Below, piece after piece: positions 21,801 to 32,168 of a stretch of 64,000 nt of DNA. A model generated the notes under the pieces. It saw only the letters and a list, made by a program, of their open reading frames with translations, had not been told where the DNA came from and ran no database searches. A program made the position numbers and the translations under genes. Position 1 is the first letter of the stretch, and each line of letters starts with the position of its first letter. Source of the stretch: Xiphophorus maculatus (Eukaryota > Chordata > Actinopteri > Cyprinodontiformes > Poeciliidae); NCBI RefSeq assembly GCF_002775205.1, contig NC_036447.1:21744501-21808500 (forward strand). Reading direction: 5' to 3'.

Positions 21801-24746
21801 AACACTTTTTCATTTGTAATGCGCTTTTTTATAACTAAGTCACATAAAAAACTGATTTCTATCACTAAACTGAGCACAGAAATGGCATCCGTGGAAAAGA
21901 AACCCCACCTTTTAGGATGAACAACATAATCAAGTCTTGGCTAAAGCATGCAAAGACTTACTGTCAATGCAGTAATTGAATGTAAAGGAACTAAAATAGA
22001 GGAAACTGATTCAACATTTAGTAGGAGATGATTTAGAAGCTCTTAAAAGTTCTTCTTCAGGCTCAACAGGAAGTTTCTAGAAAGGTCAGCAGCTGCATTC
22101 CTATTGATCACCAATCAATGCATGTTGTATCTTTTGCCATTTACTTTCTCGTCCCCGTGTTTCTGCAGAGGTCTGTTCAAGACGGATAGAGCAGTAGGCA
22201 CTGCTCAGCTGAAACTAGAGGCTCTAGAGAACCACTGTGAAATCAGAGAGATCATAGAAGTAAGCGTTAATGATCAAATGTACAGCTCACACAAGCATTT
22301 GCATCGATTCTCTCTGAGAGCACGTGTGTCTGGACAGGTGATGGATGGCCGTAAAGCTACCGGTGGGAAGCTGGAGGTGAGGGTGAAGATCAGAGAGCCT
22401 CTCTCAGGAGTGGACCTGCAGCCGGCGACGGAGAAGTGGTTCGTTCTGGAGCCGGTGTCGCCGCTTTCTCCTCCAGAGAGGCAAAAGGAGCGAGTGAGTA
22501 GCCAACAGTTTGCCTGACCGGATAATATAAGAATCAATAAAACACAAAGGCTTTTGCTTCACGCTCTAACATTTTTTAGTTTGGCGCTAGAACGAATATC
22601 TTGAAGAAGAGACCAAGTGCCATGACGTCAGAGAGAAGATGTGTGAGAATATAGAAGAGAATTAGATTACTAATATCTTATCAAAACAGGGCAGTTGGTG
22701 TATTTCTGCAATAAGCCCTCCTGCAGAAATCGTCTACGTCTCACCTGAGTCTAGCAACGTTACTGAGTCTTACAGTAACGTTCAGCATCCAGAATATAAG
22801 AAATGTTTTTTTTTAATACTTTTCAAATAAAGTCAGACAAACTGACTTTATTTGCATGTGCTGGACTGTATCAACCATACTTCTGCTTAGTTAACTATTA
22901 CTGATCACCTCTAAACGGAAATAACTTACAAGTAACGTGTGAGGATAATCCATGTTGATGAGCTGGGTTTGTTTTTCCTCTGTTCCTGTAAGGCTCCAGC
23001 TCCTCAGTCGAAACCCAAACACGAGTCGAGCGGCAGAAGCAGTCGCCCCGACGGCTCTCCTCCTCAGTACAAACTCCACAGCTTCAGCCTCCTCAACTAC
23101 GACAAGGAGCGGCTGGAGAGGAAGGTTTGTGTAATCCAAGCCTGTGCGCAAGACATCTGTTTAGCCAAGGTCTCACTTGCTCATTACTGAAGTCTTTCAG
23201 ATTGCAGATTACCGGAAAAACCATCGCGATCCCCCATCTGACCTCATTCATCAACACAAAGAGGTCACGCACAGGCTGCGCTGGCAGAAAGCTCAGCTGG
23301 AGCGAGCCTCTCCTGCTCTGCTGACAGGTAGTGCAGATTCATAGCTCAAAGGTTTATCCACACACTCATCTCCATGTGCATCAGACTCATCCTATGGCTT
23401 TAGGTGTTATACAATTTAATTCTGTGTACGTAGCTCCTTTGCGAAGCTTGTGCTCGGTCACTTTCACGCTCATTTCAGGATTTCTCATTTGGGACGTGAG
23501 CGAAGGTTGCACTCGCCCCACGCCAGGTCTCAGATCAGCAGAAACGATTGAGCTGTGTCCGAATTATTACTCCCGACTACTGCATGGCAGGCGCAGTGAA
23601 AGATTTCAAGTGATATGTTTATTCTGGGTCATTTGTAATAGTTTTCTTGTTTTTTTTTTTTTTTTTTTTTTGGAGCTTGCAGATCTCTTTTATTTAGCTG
23701 CATGAATATGAAAGCAGTAGCCTCAGTATCATAGGATACGTACTGTATGTCACATAAAATTTAAAATGTAGGCCTTAAAATGTCTTCCATTCATTTTTAA
23801 AAAGTAAGTTTAGCATCAACATGTTAATTACAGGTCTTTAATTTTGTCTTAATTTTCCATATTCTATGTTTCTGTTTCTTGCGGGACTTTTCTGTCAAGT
23901 AAACGTTTGAGTCGCACGCAGACTTCTTCATTGGATTCTGTGACTCCAGACAATTGAAGCTATTGCTAACTGACTGCTAACATACGTAGCCTGGGTGTAT
24001 TAGCTAGCTAGCTTTTTTGCAGCTATCGTGAGTAAGTGATAATTTATCGCCAGTTGGCTGGACAAAGTTCATACGTTTCTGTGGAGATGTAGGTCTTAAA
24101 AAGATGAGGGTGATGAATGGAGCATTTATACTAGTCTTAAAAAGTCTTAAATTTGAGTTGATGAAACCTGGAGAAACCATGGTAAAAATCCTCAAAATTT
24201 GCTTCTGTGTGACAAGTCTGTAAATGTTTAAAGGCACAAATGCATTTGTGAGACACTGTATCATTTATTTATTTTTTATTAAACTTGCTCAAACATCTAG
24301 TTTTGCCATCATATCCATGTCCTTGATGAGTGTGTTTGCATGTTGTGACTGTAACGTTTAATCATGCCGTTATTTTTAATTATGTTACCCGTGTTTTCAC
24401 AATATGTGCAGAGTATGAACACGTGCTGCTGCGCTTCGTCCAAGGACTTTCTGAGTCTGTGAAAAAATACTCCAGCCAAGGCAACAGGGTGAGTGTGGGC
24501 GGGTCAGGGTAGTCAGATTTATTTTTTTTTTCCCCTCTGGAAAACATTTTCATTCTCCTTTTCTTTCTTTTTTTTTTTTTAATAGGAAGCCGCAAAGGAT
24601 GCCCTGGGAAGGATGAAGATGGTAGAGAGTGAGGTAATAGTGGAATAAAACCTGTTCCACTTTGCTGCCTGTGAGTCAAATGTACGTAGTTATACGTTGT
24701 TTCTGTCGTTCAGCTGGAATCCCTAAAACGAAAACGCACAGGATGA
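9892..24746 (+). CDS. cc2d1a: CC2D1A (Freud-1/Aki1), four DM14 domains and a C2 domain
   Basis: Twenty-seven coding exons: 9892-9948, 11162-11300, 11609-11712, 11885-12118, 12226-12535, 13533-13642, 13723-13795, 14317-14418, 14966-15093, 16494-16566, 16663-16802, 17148-17235, 18410-18486, 18617-18712, 19722-19835, 20047-20105, 20309-20425, 20921-20994, 21080-21138, 21224-21375, 22169-22259, 22338-22493, 22993-23124, 23201-23327, 24412-24488, 24586-24633, 24714-24746. All phases close, giving 989 residues (human about 951). An acidic N-terminus is followed by DM14 repeats near 143-202, 282-343, 382-443 and 520-580, a C2 domain near 674-815 and a helical C-terminus ending LESLKRKRTG. The family binds ESCRT-III CHMP4 proteins in endosomal sorting, and also acts as a scaffold in NF-kB and AKT signalling and as a repressor at serotonin-receptor promoters. 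Neighbours favour cc2d1a over the paralogue cc2d1b. No truncation or frameshift was seen. Confidence 0.96.
13103..13136. repeat. Perfect 13-bp inverted repeat in cc2d1a intron
   Basis: Arms at 13103-13115 and 13124-13136 are exact reverse complements with an 8-nt loop. The sequence is AT-rich and could be a MITE remnant. Confidence 0.7.
15412..15462. repeat. Perfect 22-bp hairpin in cc2d1a intron
   Basis: Arms at 15412-15433 and 15441-15462 are exact reverse complements separated by 7 nt (TAATCAC). The pairing stops at the arm ends. It lies in the intron between the exons ending 15093 and starting 16494, on the sense strand of cc2d1a. It may be a transposon tip remnant or a structured RNA; no known microRNA was recognised. 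Confidence 0.85.
22756..22854. repeat. Two adjacent perfect hairpins in cc2d1a intron
   Basis: The first has 10-bp arms at 22756-22765 and 22773-22782 with a 7-nt loop. The second has 13-bp arms at 22824-22836 and 22842-22854 with a 5-nt loop. Both are exact. They lie between the exons ending 22493 and starting 22993. Confidence 0.75.
23950..24190. repeat. Interspersed repeat, copy 1 (shared with mri1 intron)
   Basis: This block shares TATCGCCAGTTGGCTGGAC, the following TTTCTGTGGAGATG and an end close to GAAACC.TGGT with 36638-36845, in the same order and orientation. The end resembles hAT-like termini of the CAGGGTTTC type. It lies in the last large cc2d1a intron. Confidence 0.7.
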
Positions 24747-25025
24747 AAAAACAGTGAGGTGGAGACTTGGCTGCAGTACTGTTATCTCTCTCATTCACAC
24801 TCTCATACCGATGCTACAGAACGCACCTTCAGCGTGACAATGTTGTGTCCAAGACAGCTGGATGAACCAAACCTCTCCTTCCTCTGTCTGTCTGTATGAC
24901 CTGTTCAACATCTGGGCTGTAACTACCAAGGGAGGCGGATTTTAAAGGAAGCATTTAGAGGCATGATGGGGGAGAAGAACATGCTGAATTATTTGCACTT
25001 ATTAAAAGAAACACTACAGAAATTT
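24747..25025 (+). other. Likely 3' untranslated region of cc2d1a
   Basis: The sequence follows the cc2d1a stop codon. The first plausible polyadenylation signal is ATTAAA at 25001-25006. The true transcript may extend further, since no strong AATAAA follows closely. Confidence 0.4.
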
Positions 25026-25518
25026 GCAATCAGTTTTGAATGATGTGGGAGAAAATCTATGTAGGGATTTTATGTTTTACATATGATACCAGCTTTTTTT
25101 GGTGTTCTCAAATGACCAAAAATACAAAAATATATATTTGTGTGTGTGTGTGTGTGACCTGAGGTGTATTGAACCAGTGGATTGGGGTGGAAGTAACCCT
25201 TTCTTGCGGCATTTTCCCTGTGTAATGAGCTTAATCTAATCTGTCTGCACCAGTGTTCCCAGATTACAGTAATCTGGTCTGTTTGGAGTTTTCCGATATG
25301 GGGAGGAAAGAAAACTTGAAGGAAAAAAAAAGAAAACAGGGCTCCGGGGTGTCTGTGCTTACATCCCATAATGAGGGATTAGTTTGTGTGTCACCAAGAA
25401 GATGACTAGAACAAGACGTTGAGACGGTGTTAGAGGGAGGCAGGAAGAGGAGTTTGGGTTCCTCCTCCATCGTCTGATGTGTTTTCAGGTCTTTTCCTCC
25501 TGTGGTTCCAGTCTGAAC

Positions 25519-25985
25519 CTCAAAATTATTCATACCTCCCAGAGATTTAGATCCAAAATTATTTTCCTTCCACCAATGAGTTTTAAAATACAACAAAACT
25601 GTGCAAAAGGGGAGTATCGATTTCGACTATAATATGTTTTTGTATTTAATTTACATTTTATTAAACATGTCATATCAAAAATTATTTACTCCTCTCTAAA
25701 TAATCCTTAAGAAAAATCTTTATGGGCTTTGCAGCAGTCAAACTCTTCTTGTACTGTAATTTCCATTGATTATTATTGGGATTATTATTGTGGTGAGCTT
25801 TAAATCTGTGCAGTTTGAAGTCCTCCATGCCATCACCCTCATTTTTTAAAATTTTTATCTGCCTCTTTATCTGTCTGGCTGCGGCGCTGCAGAATGTGAA
25901 TATTACTACCAGTCAGAAGAAGCATGTTGGTAAAATTAAAATCTTGTTTAGATCTAAATCTGCCAGGGGTATGAATAATTTTGAG
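25519..25985. mobile_element. MITE-like element with inverted termini
   Basis: The left end begins CTCAAAATTATTCATACC and the right end is its reverse complement, with similarity continuing into an AGATTTAGATC block, so the termini are about 35 bp. The element is about 467 bp and has no transposase frame. These termini are typical of fish Tc1/mariner-type non-autonomous elements; no clear target duplication was found. Confidence 0.7.
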
Positions 25986-26269
25986 CCTAGCCTTGCATAT
26001 ACTCATCTTCAGCCTGGATGTCATTCAGTTTGGCATTTTACTGATTTATTTTAGTCATTCCTTTCTGTTCTGGTTTTTAAAAACCAGAAGTTGGAATTTG
26101 TTGGGATGTTTTTTAAATCTAGAAATGGTCAGAACGTCTCAAATATGAAAATACAAACTCCCCAGTTTCATTGCGGAAAGCCTATATTTTATTTTTTATC
26201 TGGATATTTGACCGCTCTGCTTGTCAGAATTGGTTGAACTCAGTTACATTTGGTGGTTTCCTGGCTCAG

Positions 26270-26860
26270 ACTTGCTTTAGGGCGTAGCCGCTAATGTTCT
26301 GTAGGATTGACGGTTTGGACCATGCTAGATCCTGCTTCATCCAGTCTAAAGTCAGTTTTGATTTGTTTGGGATCTTTGTCCTGTTGGTTGGATACCTGGC
26401 TGATAACTTGAGATGATAACTTGTCCACTTGGGCCAGTTTCAAGGTGTGGGTTTTGAAGCAGTGGCCAGTAGTGTGGAAAGTGACACTGGTCTCTCTTAT
26501 GATGGAGGTTCTTGGGTTGTTCCTCTACCTCCTAAAATGTCGGTTTGGGTCAGATGGTTAAAATTTAGATAAAGTTGTATTCCAACAAGACAGTAATGCC
26601 ACAATCACATCAAAACTGGGTTTGAAACGCTGACATCAATCTTCCTGGGCGACATTTCCAAAGCCATTGAATGTTGGTGGACTTTGCTCAAAAGCTCCTC
26701 TTGGCATTTCCCCCAGGAAGGGCCGTCACTTATCAAGCCAACATTATGCTGGACGCTTATTGATGGCTACAGAAAGTGCTAAAACTCAGCTTGTTTTAAA
26801 CGTTGAAGCTGCACGTTGTCATACTTCAACCCTGGTAGACGAATGTCCCCAATAAGACGA
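26270..26860. mobile_element. Decayed Tc1/mariner-like transposon
   Basis: Blocks resembling a known fish Tc1-like element are present: TTTGTCCTGTTGG, a segment reading Q-Q-D-S-N (from QQDN-P-K-H) at about 26583, and a GGCTACAGAAAGTGC-type C-terminal block near 26764. Frames are broken throughout and no intact transposase remains. Family assignment is from memory of similar repeats. Confidence 0.5.
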
Positions 26861-27942
26861 GGCGTAGAATCAAAAACTCAAATGAAAGCCCCCTAATTAA
26901 CTGCTGGAACGGTTTTCGGAGGCTTATCCCAGCTTGAATGTATTCACGCTGTCGGACAACAATTCATTCTTTCGGCTGTCTATTAGAAAATAACGAGCAG
27001 CTGCTGCATCTTTTGCCGCTGGTTTCTGTGGTGGCGTTTTGCGAAAACCAGACCGCGTCCAGCTGAGATCGCTGGCAGCAGCACAGCGAACAGAGAGGTC
27101 TGACCGCGGGAAGGCTTTGTGTCGGTGTGGTGAGGTAATTGCTCAAATAATCCTTGTTAAAAGTCGGAGCTCGGAAATCTCCCTAAACTTGGATAAACGT
27201 TTTTAGTTGCATAGTTTGAGATGGCCATTAAATGACAAAAGGCAGTCTGTTCACAAAGCTGCTGATTTCCATTCACTCCAGGGTGTCGCAAATAACTTTA
27301 CAGACATTTAAACGCTTGTTTTGAGCCAAATGCGACGGCGTTAATGCTTCGCTCTCTGACGCATGCTTTCAGTAGTGCAGTTTAAATGCTGATTAATCTG
27401 AAAAGCTCTGCATTAGGAGATTTAGATGCTGTGACTTTGACTAGCATTAATGCAGACTCTATGGATCAGCTGTGCTCCAAGGTTTTCTTTAAAGTTTTTG
27501 TATCGCAGAAATAAATGAAGGATCACCAGATCTAACCAAAAGTCAGTTTAGAGGTTGGTTTTCATTTACATTGTCAGTCAGAAGTGTGCCTGCTCTGATA
27601 ATACTCATATGTGTTGATTGTAGGTTGTTTTTTCTTCTTTTTTTTTTATTAAGTATTTTTGCCAGGGTGGAATAATTTTTAGCACAAGTTGGAATTTCTT
27701 GTGGATTTTCTCTAATCCATAAGGGTCACACATTAAGCAGACAGGAACAAATTTGTACATACAACCTCATAAATGTTGTGTGGCGAGCTGCAAAGAAACA
27801 ACATGCTTTTCTTACCAATCAACCAGCTTCCAGCAAAGTTCTGATCCGATATTTGAGCAATTTTCTTATCTGTACTTTTAGGAAACTTATAAATGGGACA
27901 CTTTCCTGGGATAGACCAGCTTGTGAGAAAGCCTTATGTTAA

Positions 27943-28524
27943 AGCTGCAATATGTCACTTTTATAAATTGTTGGTTTCTTACATGTTTTTTAAAGCTCTC
28001 ACTATGTTGTGACAGTATAACAAGTGTGGAAAATCACACTCCTTTTCCCTGCGATCATGCTGCCATTTGCAGAAATACACTGCTCTGTCAGGAACAATCA
28101 ATCAGAGCCAGGAGGAGAATCTTAGCGCTGTCAATCATACTTGTGTATGCGCTGTTCACAACCTCCATGTTTCTCTCTGGTACGCTACGGCTTCTTCAAA
28201 TCAGCAAACCCTGCCATGAATGTTCAGGCTACTTGGCATGACCGCCAATCATGGCGAATAAACGGTTTTTCTGGAGCGGAAAGTTGTTTCTCTGCCAGTA
28301 GCGCATTTAGAAGTGTGTACACAAAGTTCATTGACAACACTAAAACCTTCCTCCTGGCTCTGATTGGTCATTTTTGTCCAGGAGTGGTTCTTTTCTTCAG
28401 ACGACAATAGAAGGAGCTTTTTTTCCCCATTGATTGCCTGTCTCATTATGCTGACACGACAAAGTAACAGTTTTAACAAAAATGTAAAACAACATTTTGT
28501 TTATAAAAGTTACCAACTGCAGTA
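27943..28524. mobile_element. Non-autonomous DNA transposon flanked by TTAA
   Basis: The left end (AGCTGCAATATGTCACTTTT) and the reverse complement of the right end (TACTGCAGTTGGTAACTTTT) are imperfect inverted repeats over about 27 bp. TTAA flanks both sides, at 27939-27942 and 28525-28528, which fits a TTAA target as used by piggyBac-type elements. Short frames inside, the longest 101 codons, show no transposase similarity. It resembles a widespread fish repeat. Confidence 0.65.
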
Positions 28525-28529
28525 TTAAC

Positions 28530-28920
28530 TGTTCTAAAACCAACTCCGATGTAGGTTGGGGATCAGTTTCCTGTTTGAACACCCGATGATGTCCAAGCTT
28601 CAACCCTCTAGCTGACGATGTGAGGTTAACGCACAAATCACTCCATCTGATTTGTGCGATACACCAATACAACTGGTAGTGAAACATACTCTCACCATGA
28701 TTCTGCCACCACCGTGCTTGACTGTTTTAAAACTATTTAAGTAGAATCGTAGGACAGCCTAACAAAAGTCCTGGCCCCATCCTATTCAAAACTGATGAAC
28801 TGTCCTCAAAAGCAGAGTCCGTGTCAAGAAATCAACCAATGTAACTGAGCCGTTCCTGGCACAAGTGACCTTTATGCAGTCAGAATGATGCCAGAAAGTG
28901 TGCAGGACATTCAACCGGAT
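28530..28920 (-). mobile_element. Decayed Tc1/mariner-like transposon (minus strand)
   Basis: The plus strand contains CAAGCTTCAACCCTCTAGCT, GATGTGAGGTT and ACCACCGTGCTTGACTG, which correspond to the complement of a common fish Tc1-like transposase gene. Heavily mutated and inactive. Confidence 0.5.
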
Positions 28921-29907
28921 ATTAGTGGTGGTGTGTGTCTGCGTGTAAAATGTTGCTCTTGTGTGGATTTGACAAAAATAGTTGTTTTGAAGTTGTGTGA
29001 TGGTTTCACCACGTTGAAAGAACTCTTCAGATGCATCATTAAAAGCAAAACCTTCATGTTTATATTGAGCATTATTTTGACCGTGACTGTGCATTTGTAG
29101 GGTTACTGATAGACTTGATGCTTCACATTTAGCAAGAATGAGTCTCCATACTTTGTGTGTCTGCACTGATGCCCATTTGTTTGGATGTGGGATTTATTTT
29201 AGAAGCTTCCATGTTGGATGGTGGAGATGATAATCTGACGTGGCGTCTGTTTTTGTTGTCTTAAAAGTCGGTGTGTCCTAATACTGCAACCTGAAAACGG
29301 AATAGTAGGAGGAAACGCACACAGGAATATCTTCTTCAAAATTCATCAATATATAAACTTTATCTTCATCAAGTAATGGCAGGAAACAAATCTAAAAAAA
29401 AAATGCAGCATACTTTTTAAATGGTTCATCGTTCATTGTCCTAAACCTAGAAATATCCTTAACCAAAACGCATCAACCATCAACCAACCATGATGAGCTG
29501 TAGCTAAAACAGTGTTTTCTAATTTTGCTTGAATTCAATCAGTGCTCATGTAGCGCTTTGGGAAAGTCCTGAACACTAAACGTTTTTTTTCTGGGCTAAA
29601 ACTGCTTTTGTTGCCTCATTATGGCTCATTTATAGCTTCGTTGCAGCGTCATGTAGCTCAGCACTTGTTTTGTTTTATTTATTTATATAGGTAGATAGGT
29701 AGATATGTATATCTGTGTACCTTTAACCCCATATTATCCCTAACAATCACTGCACTCCTCATGTGACCTCCTGGCCTCTGTAGCTATCCTGTTTTCATGG
29801 CAACAAGCTCATCAGCATTCATGGTGATGGGACAGCAAAAAGAAAGACATCTGTAAAAATGTGTCCTGCTGGTGACTCACGCTCCTCTCCTGCATTTATA
29901 CCAGGCT

Positions 29908-29933
29908 ACACACACACACACACACACACACAC
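29908..29933. repeat. (CA)n microsatellite
   Basis: An uninterrupted CA dinucleotide run of about 13 units in the spacer upstream of mri1. Confidence 0.95.
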
Positions 29934-31900
29934 TCATCCTTACTGTAATTGTTTGGTCCTTCACTCCTGTTTTTACCCCCTCTATGTCCTAAAAGCTTGT
30001 TTCTCATTATGCTTTTTTTCTTTTGTTAAAATAACTGTATGAAACATATTCCTCTGTTGGTAAAACCCTGATTGTTGTTTTGTTTTTTTGTCATGAATGG
30101 GCAATCAGTACAAATGTCATATTTTTTTCACTAACTAAGTTGCTCTATTTATATATTCCAGGTTTTGGTTATCAGTGCAGCTCAAAAGTAGGAATGTTCC
30201 TGATTCTTCAGGCTTTATAATCTCATGTATGAGGTTGGTTTTAAAACGAATAAAACGGTGAAAAAAGGATTCTCTTGTCCTGATTTTTAATTTCTTTTAG
30301 CTAAAGGGAAATCTAACTTTATTGATCAGTACACTTGGTTTTTGGTTTTATTTTTTATTTTTTTACATGCATGGTTCTGTGGAAATCATTGATCCACTAT
30401 TGTTTACGTTTTTCTCCACCCATTTCAGGATGCGGTTTAAAATTTTCTTCAGTTTTTTTTTCAGGGTACATTTACTTCCCTGAGCTCTTGCACCTTCAGT
30501 CAGATTAGCTTCTAAAGGTTTCCAGGTTCCTTTGTAAACTAGAGCTGCACGAATTGCTGGTTCTTTTAAATCCCATCTTTAAAAACGTTTTTTATTATTA
30601 TTTGATTATTTTAAGCCGATCTCCATATTTGCTGCCGATTTTGCAGTTGCTAGTTGTATTTTATCCCTTATACATCACTAAATTTGTTTCAAACTTGGAC
30701 ATTGTCGGGCCCATTTTACTGTATTAGGTAATATATGATGCATCTGAAGAGCTCCAGTAAAACTTTCAGACCGAACTTCATAAACTTATAGGGATAGTCA
30801 ATTTCCAGATGGATATTAAAAAAAAACCTTGTTGCTGTTAATTTGCAGTGTATTTACTATAAAATGTGACCGTTAGTCCAAAAGATGCAAAAGTTAATGT
30901 AAACCAGTGAAGTAGAAAGTAAAGAGTAAGTAGAAAAATAGCTTAAAAATTAAATTGTTTCCTTCCATAGAGTCAGGCTTTTCTGCAATAGGATAATCTT
31001 TTGTATTTGTATCTTTTTCACACTTGAAAACTGATCTTCACTGCCCATTTAATCAATCAGTGCTTGATTTATCCTTTTTTATATATACAGGAGATTGTAT
31101 CAAATGTTTCAAACTTTACATAAACTGAAAAACATCATTTTCCCTCCACCTTTAAATCCTGGTGTACTTTACATAAAACCACATGAATTTGGTGGTTATA
31201 AAGTGACAAAATGGGGGGGGGGGTTATATTTATTTTCATATCTAGTTGTGTCTTGAATACACTGACAAAAATGCCAGACAAGAAGAGTGTTTTTACTTTA
31301 AAGCATTAAAAAATTTAATTTGGGCCTGGAGTTTATGTCTATTCAGATCTTGTGCACACTTAGTTTTATTTATAACTGGCCCAAACCAGCTGGTTTTGAT
31401 TACATTTCCTAAAATCCAAGGGAAAAAACATACCGTATGCTGGTTTGTTGGTCTGATATTCCTTATTATTGGAAGTAATATTCTTATGATCTTGCACAGA
31501 ATCCGTGGGCCAAAACAATAAAATCTGAACCAATAATAGACTCATTTTATCAGGCTGTGCCCGCTGTTGTATGGGGGGTGCTGCTGGTTCTTTGGTGTTA
31601 TGCAAATAACATGAGTGAGTGTGAAATTTCCCCAGACAAAAGGGGGGGATGGTGCAGCCGGGAGAAGAGCAGCTTGATAAAATTGGACAACCAGCGGGAC
31701 TCTGGTGGGCGTGGATCCGGAGCTGAGGTCTTCCTGCTCGGCTGAACACGTGGTTCCGTGTCCGCCTTCAGTTCCTGTCGGTGTGTGGAGGGTTCCAGTC
31801 CTGCCGTCAACTCTTTTTTTTTTAAATTGCTTCTTAACAGCTAGAGGAGACCTTCTGCTGCTTTTTTTTTTTTTTTCGTAGCAACACCGTCTCATCCTCT

Positions 31901-32168
31901 TCCTCCCCGTCTTGCTACACTTGCCTCCCCCACCCCTGCACTCCTCTTCCTCCTCTCCTTGCGGCGCCTCCCGGGACTCTTCCTCCGCCAGGCCGCGGTC
32001 ACTTCAGCGTGGATTCGTTCCGACACGGAGAGACTGTGTGTGTGTGTGCATGTGTGTGTGTGTGTGGAAGAACCTGAACGTGATAAGAGCGTGTATACCC
32101 CCCTAGCCCCTCCTTCACCACCTCCTCCTCCTCCTCCTCCACTATCATCCTCCTTCATTTGTTCGGTC
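31901..32168 (+). promoter_or_regulatory. mri1 promoter and 5' leader
   Basis: GC content rises sharply just upstream of the mri1 start. The block includes a (TG)n run at about 32036-32064 and a (CCT)n run at about 32118-32140, both likely in the transcribed leader. No TATA box is evident. An octamer, ATGCAAAT, lies further up at about 31600. Confidence 0.45.

Larger units (their letters stand above)
25026..31900. other. Transposon-rich spacer between cc2d1a and mri1
   Basis: No conserved gene was recognised in almost 7 kb. The interval holds a (TG)n run at 25139-25156, a palindromic element at 25519-25985, a Tc1/mariner-like relic near 26270-26860, a TTAA-flanked element at 27943-28524, a second transposon relic near 28530-28920 and a (CA)n run at 29908-29933. 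The reading frames present are all short and most lie in repeats. Confidence 0.6.

Noticed and set aside
27936-28241. 101-codon frame resembling a small membrane protein
   Set aside because: It lies inside a TTAA-flanked repeat element and shows no conserved motif.
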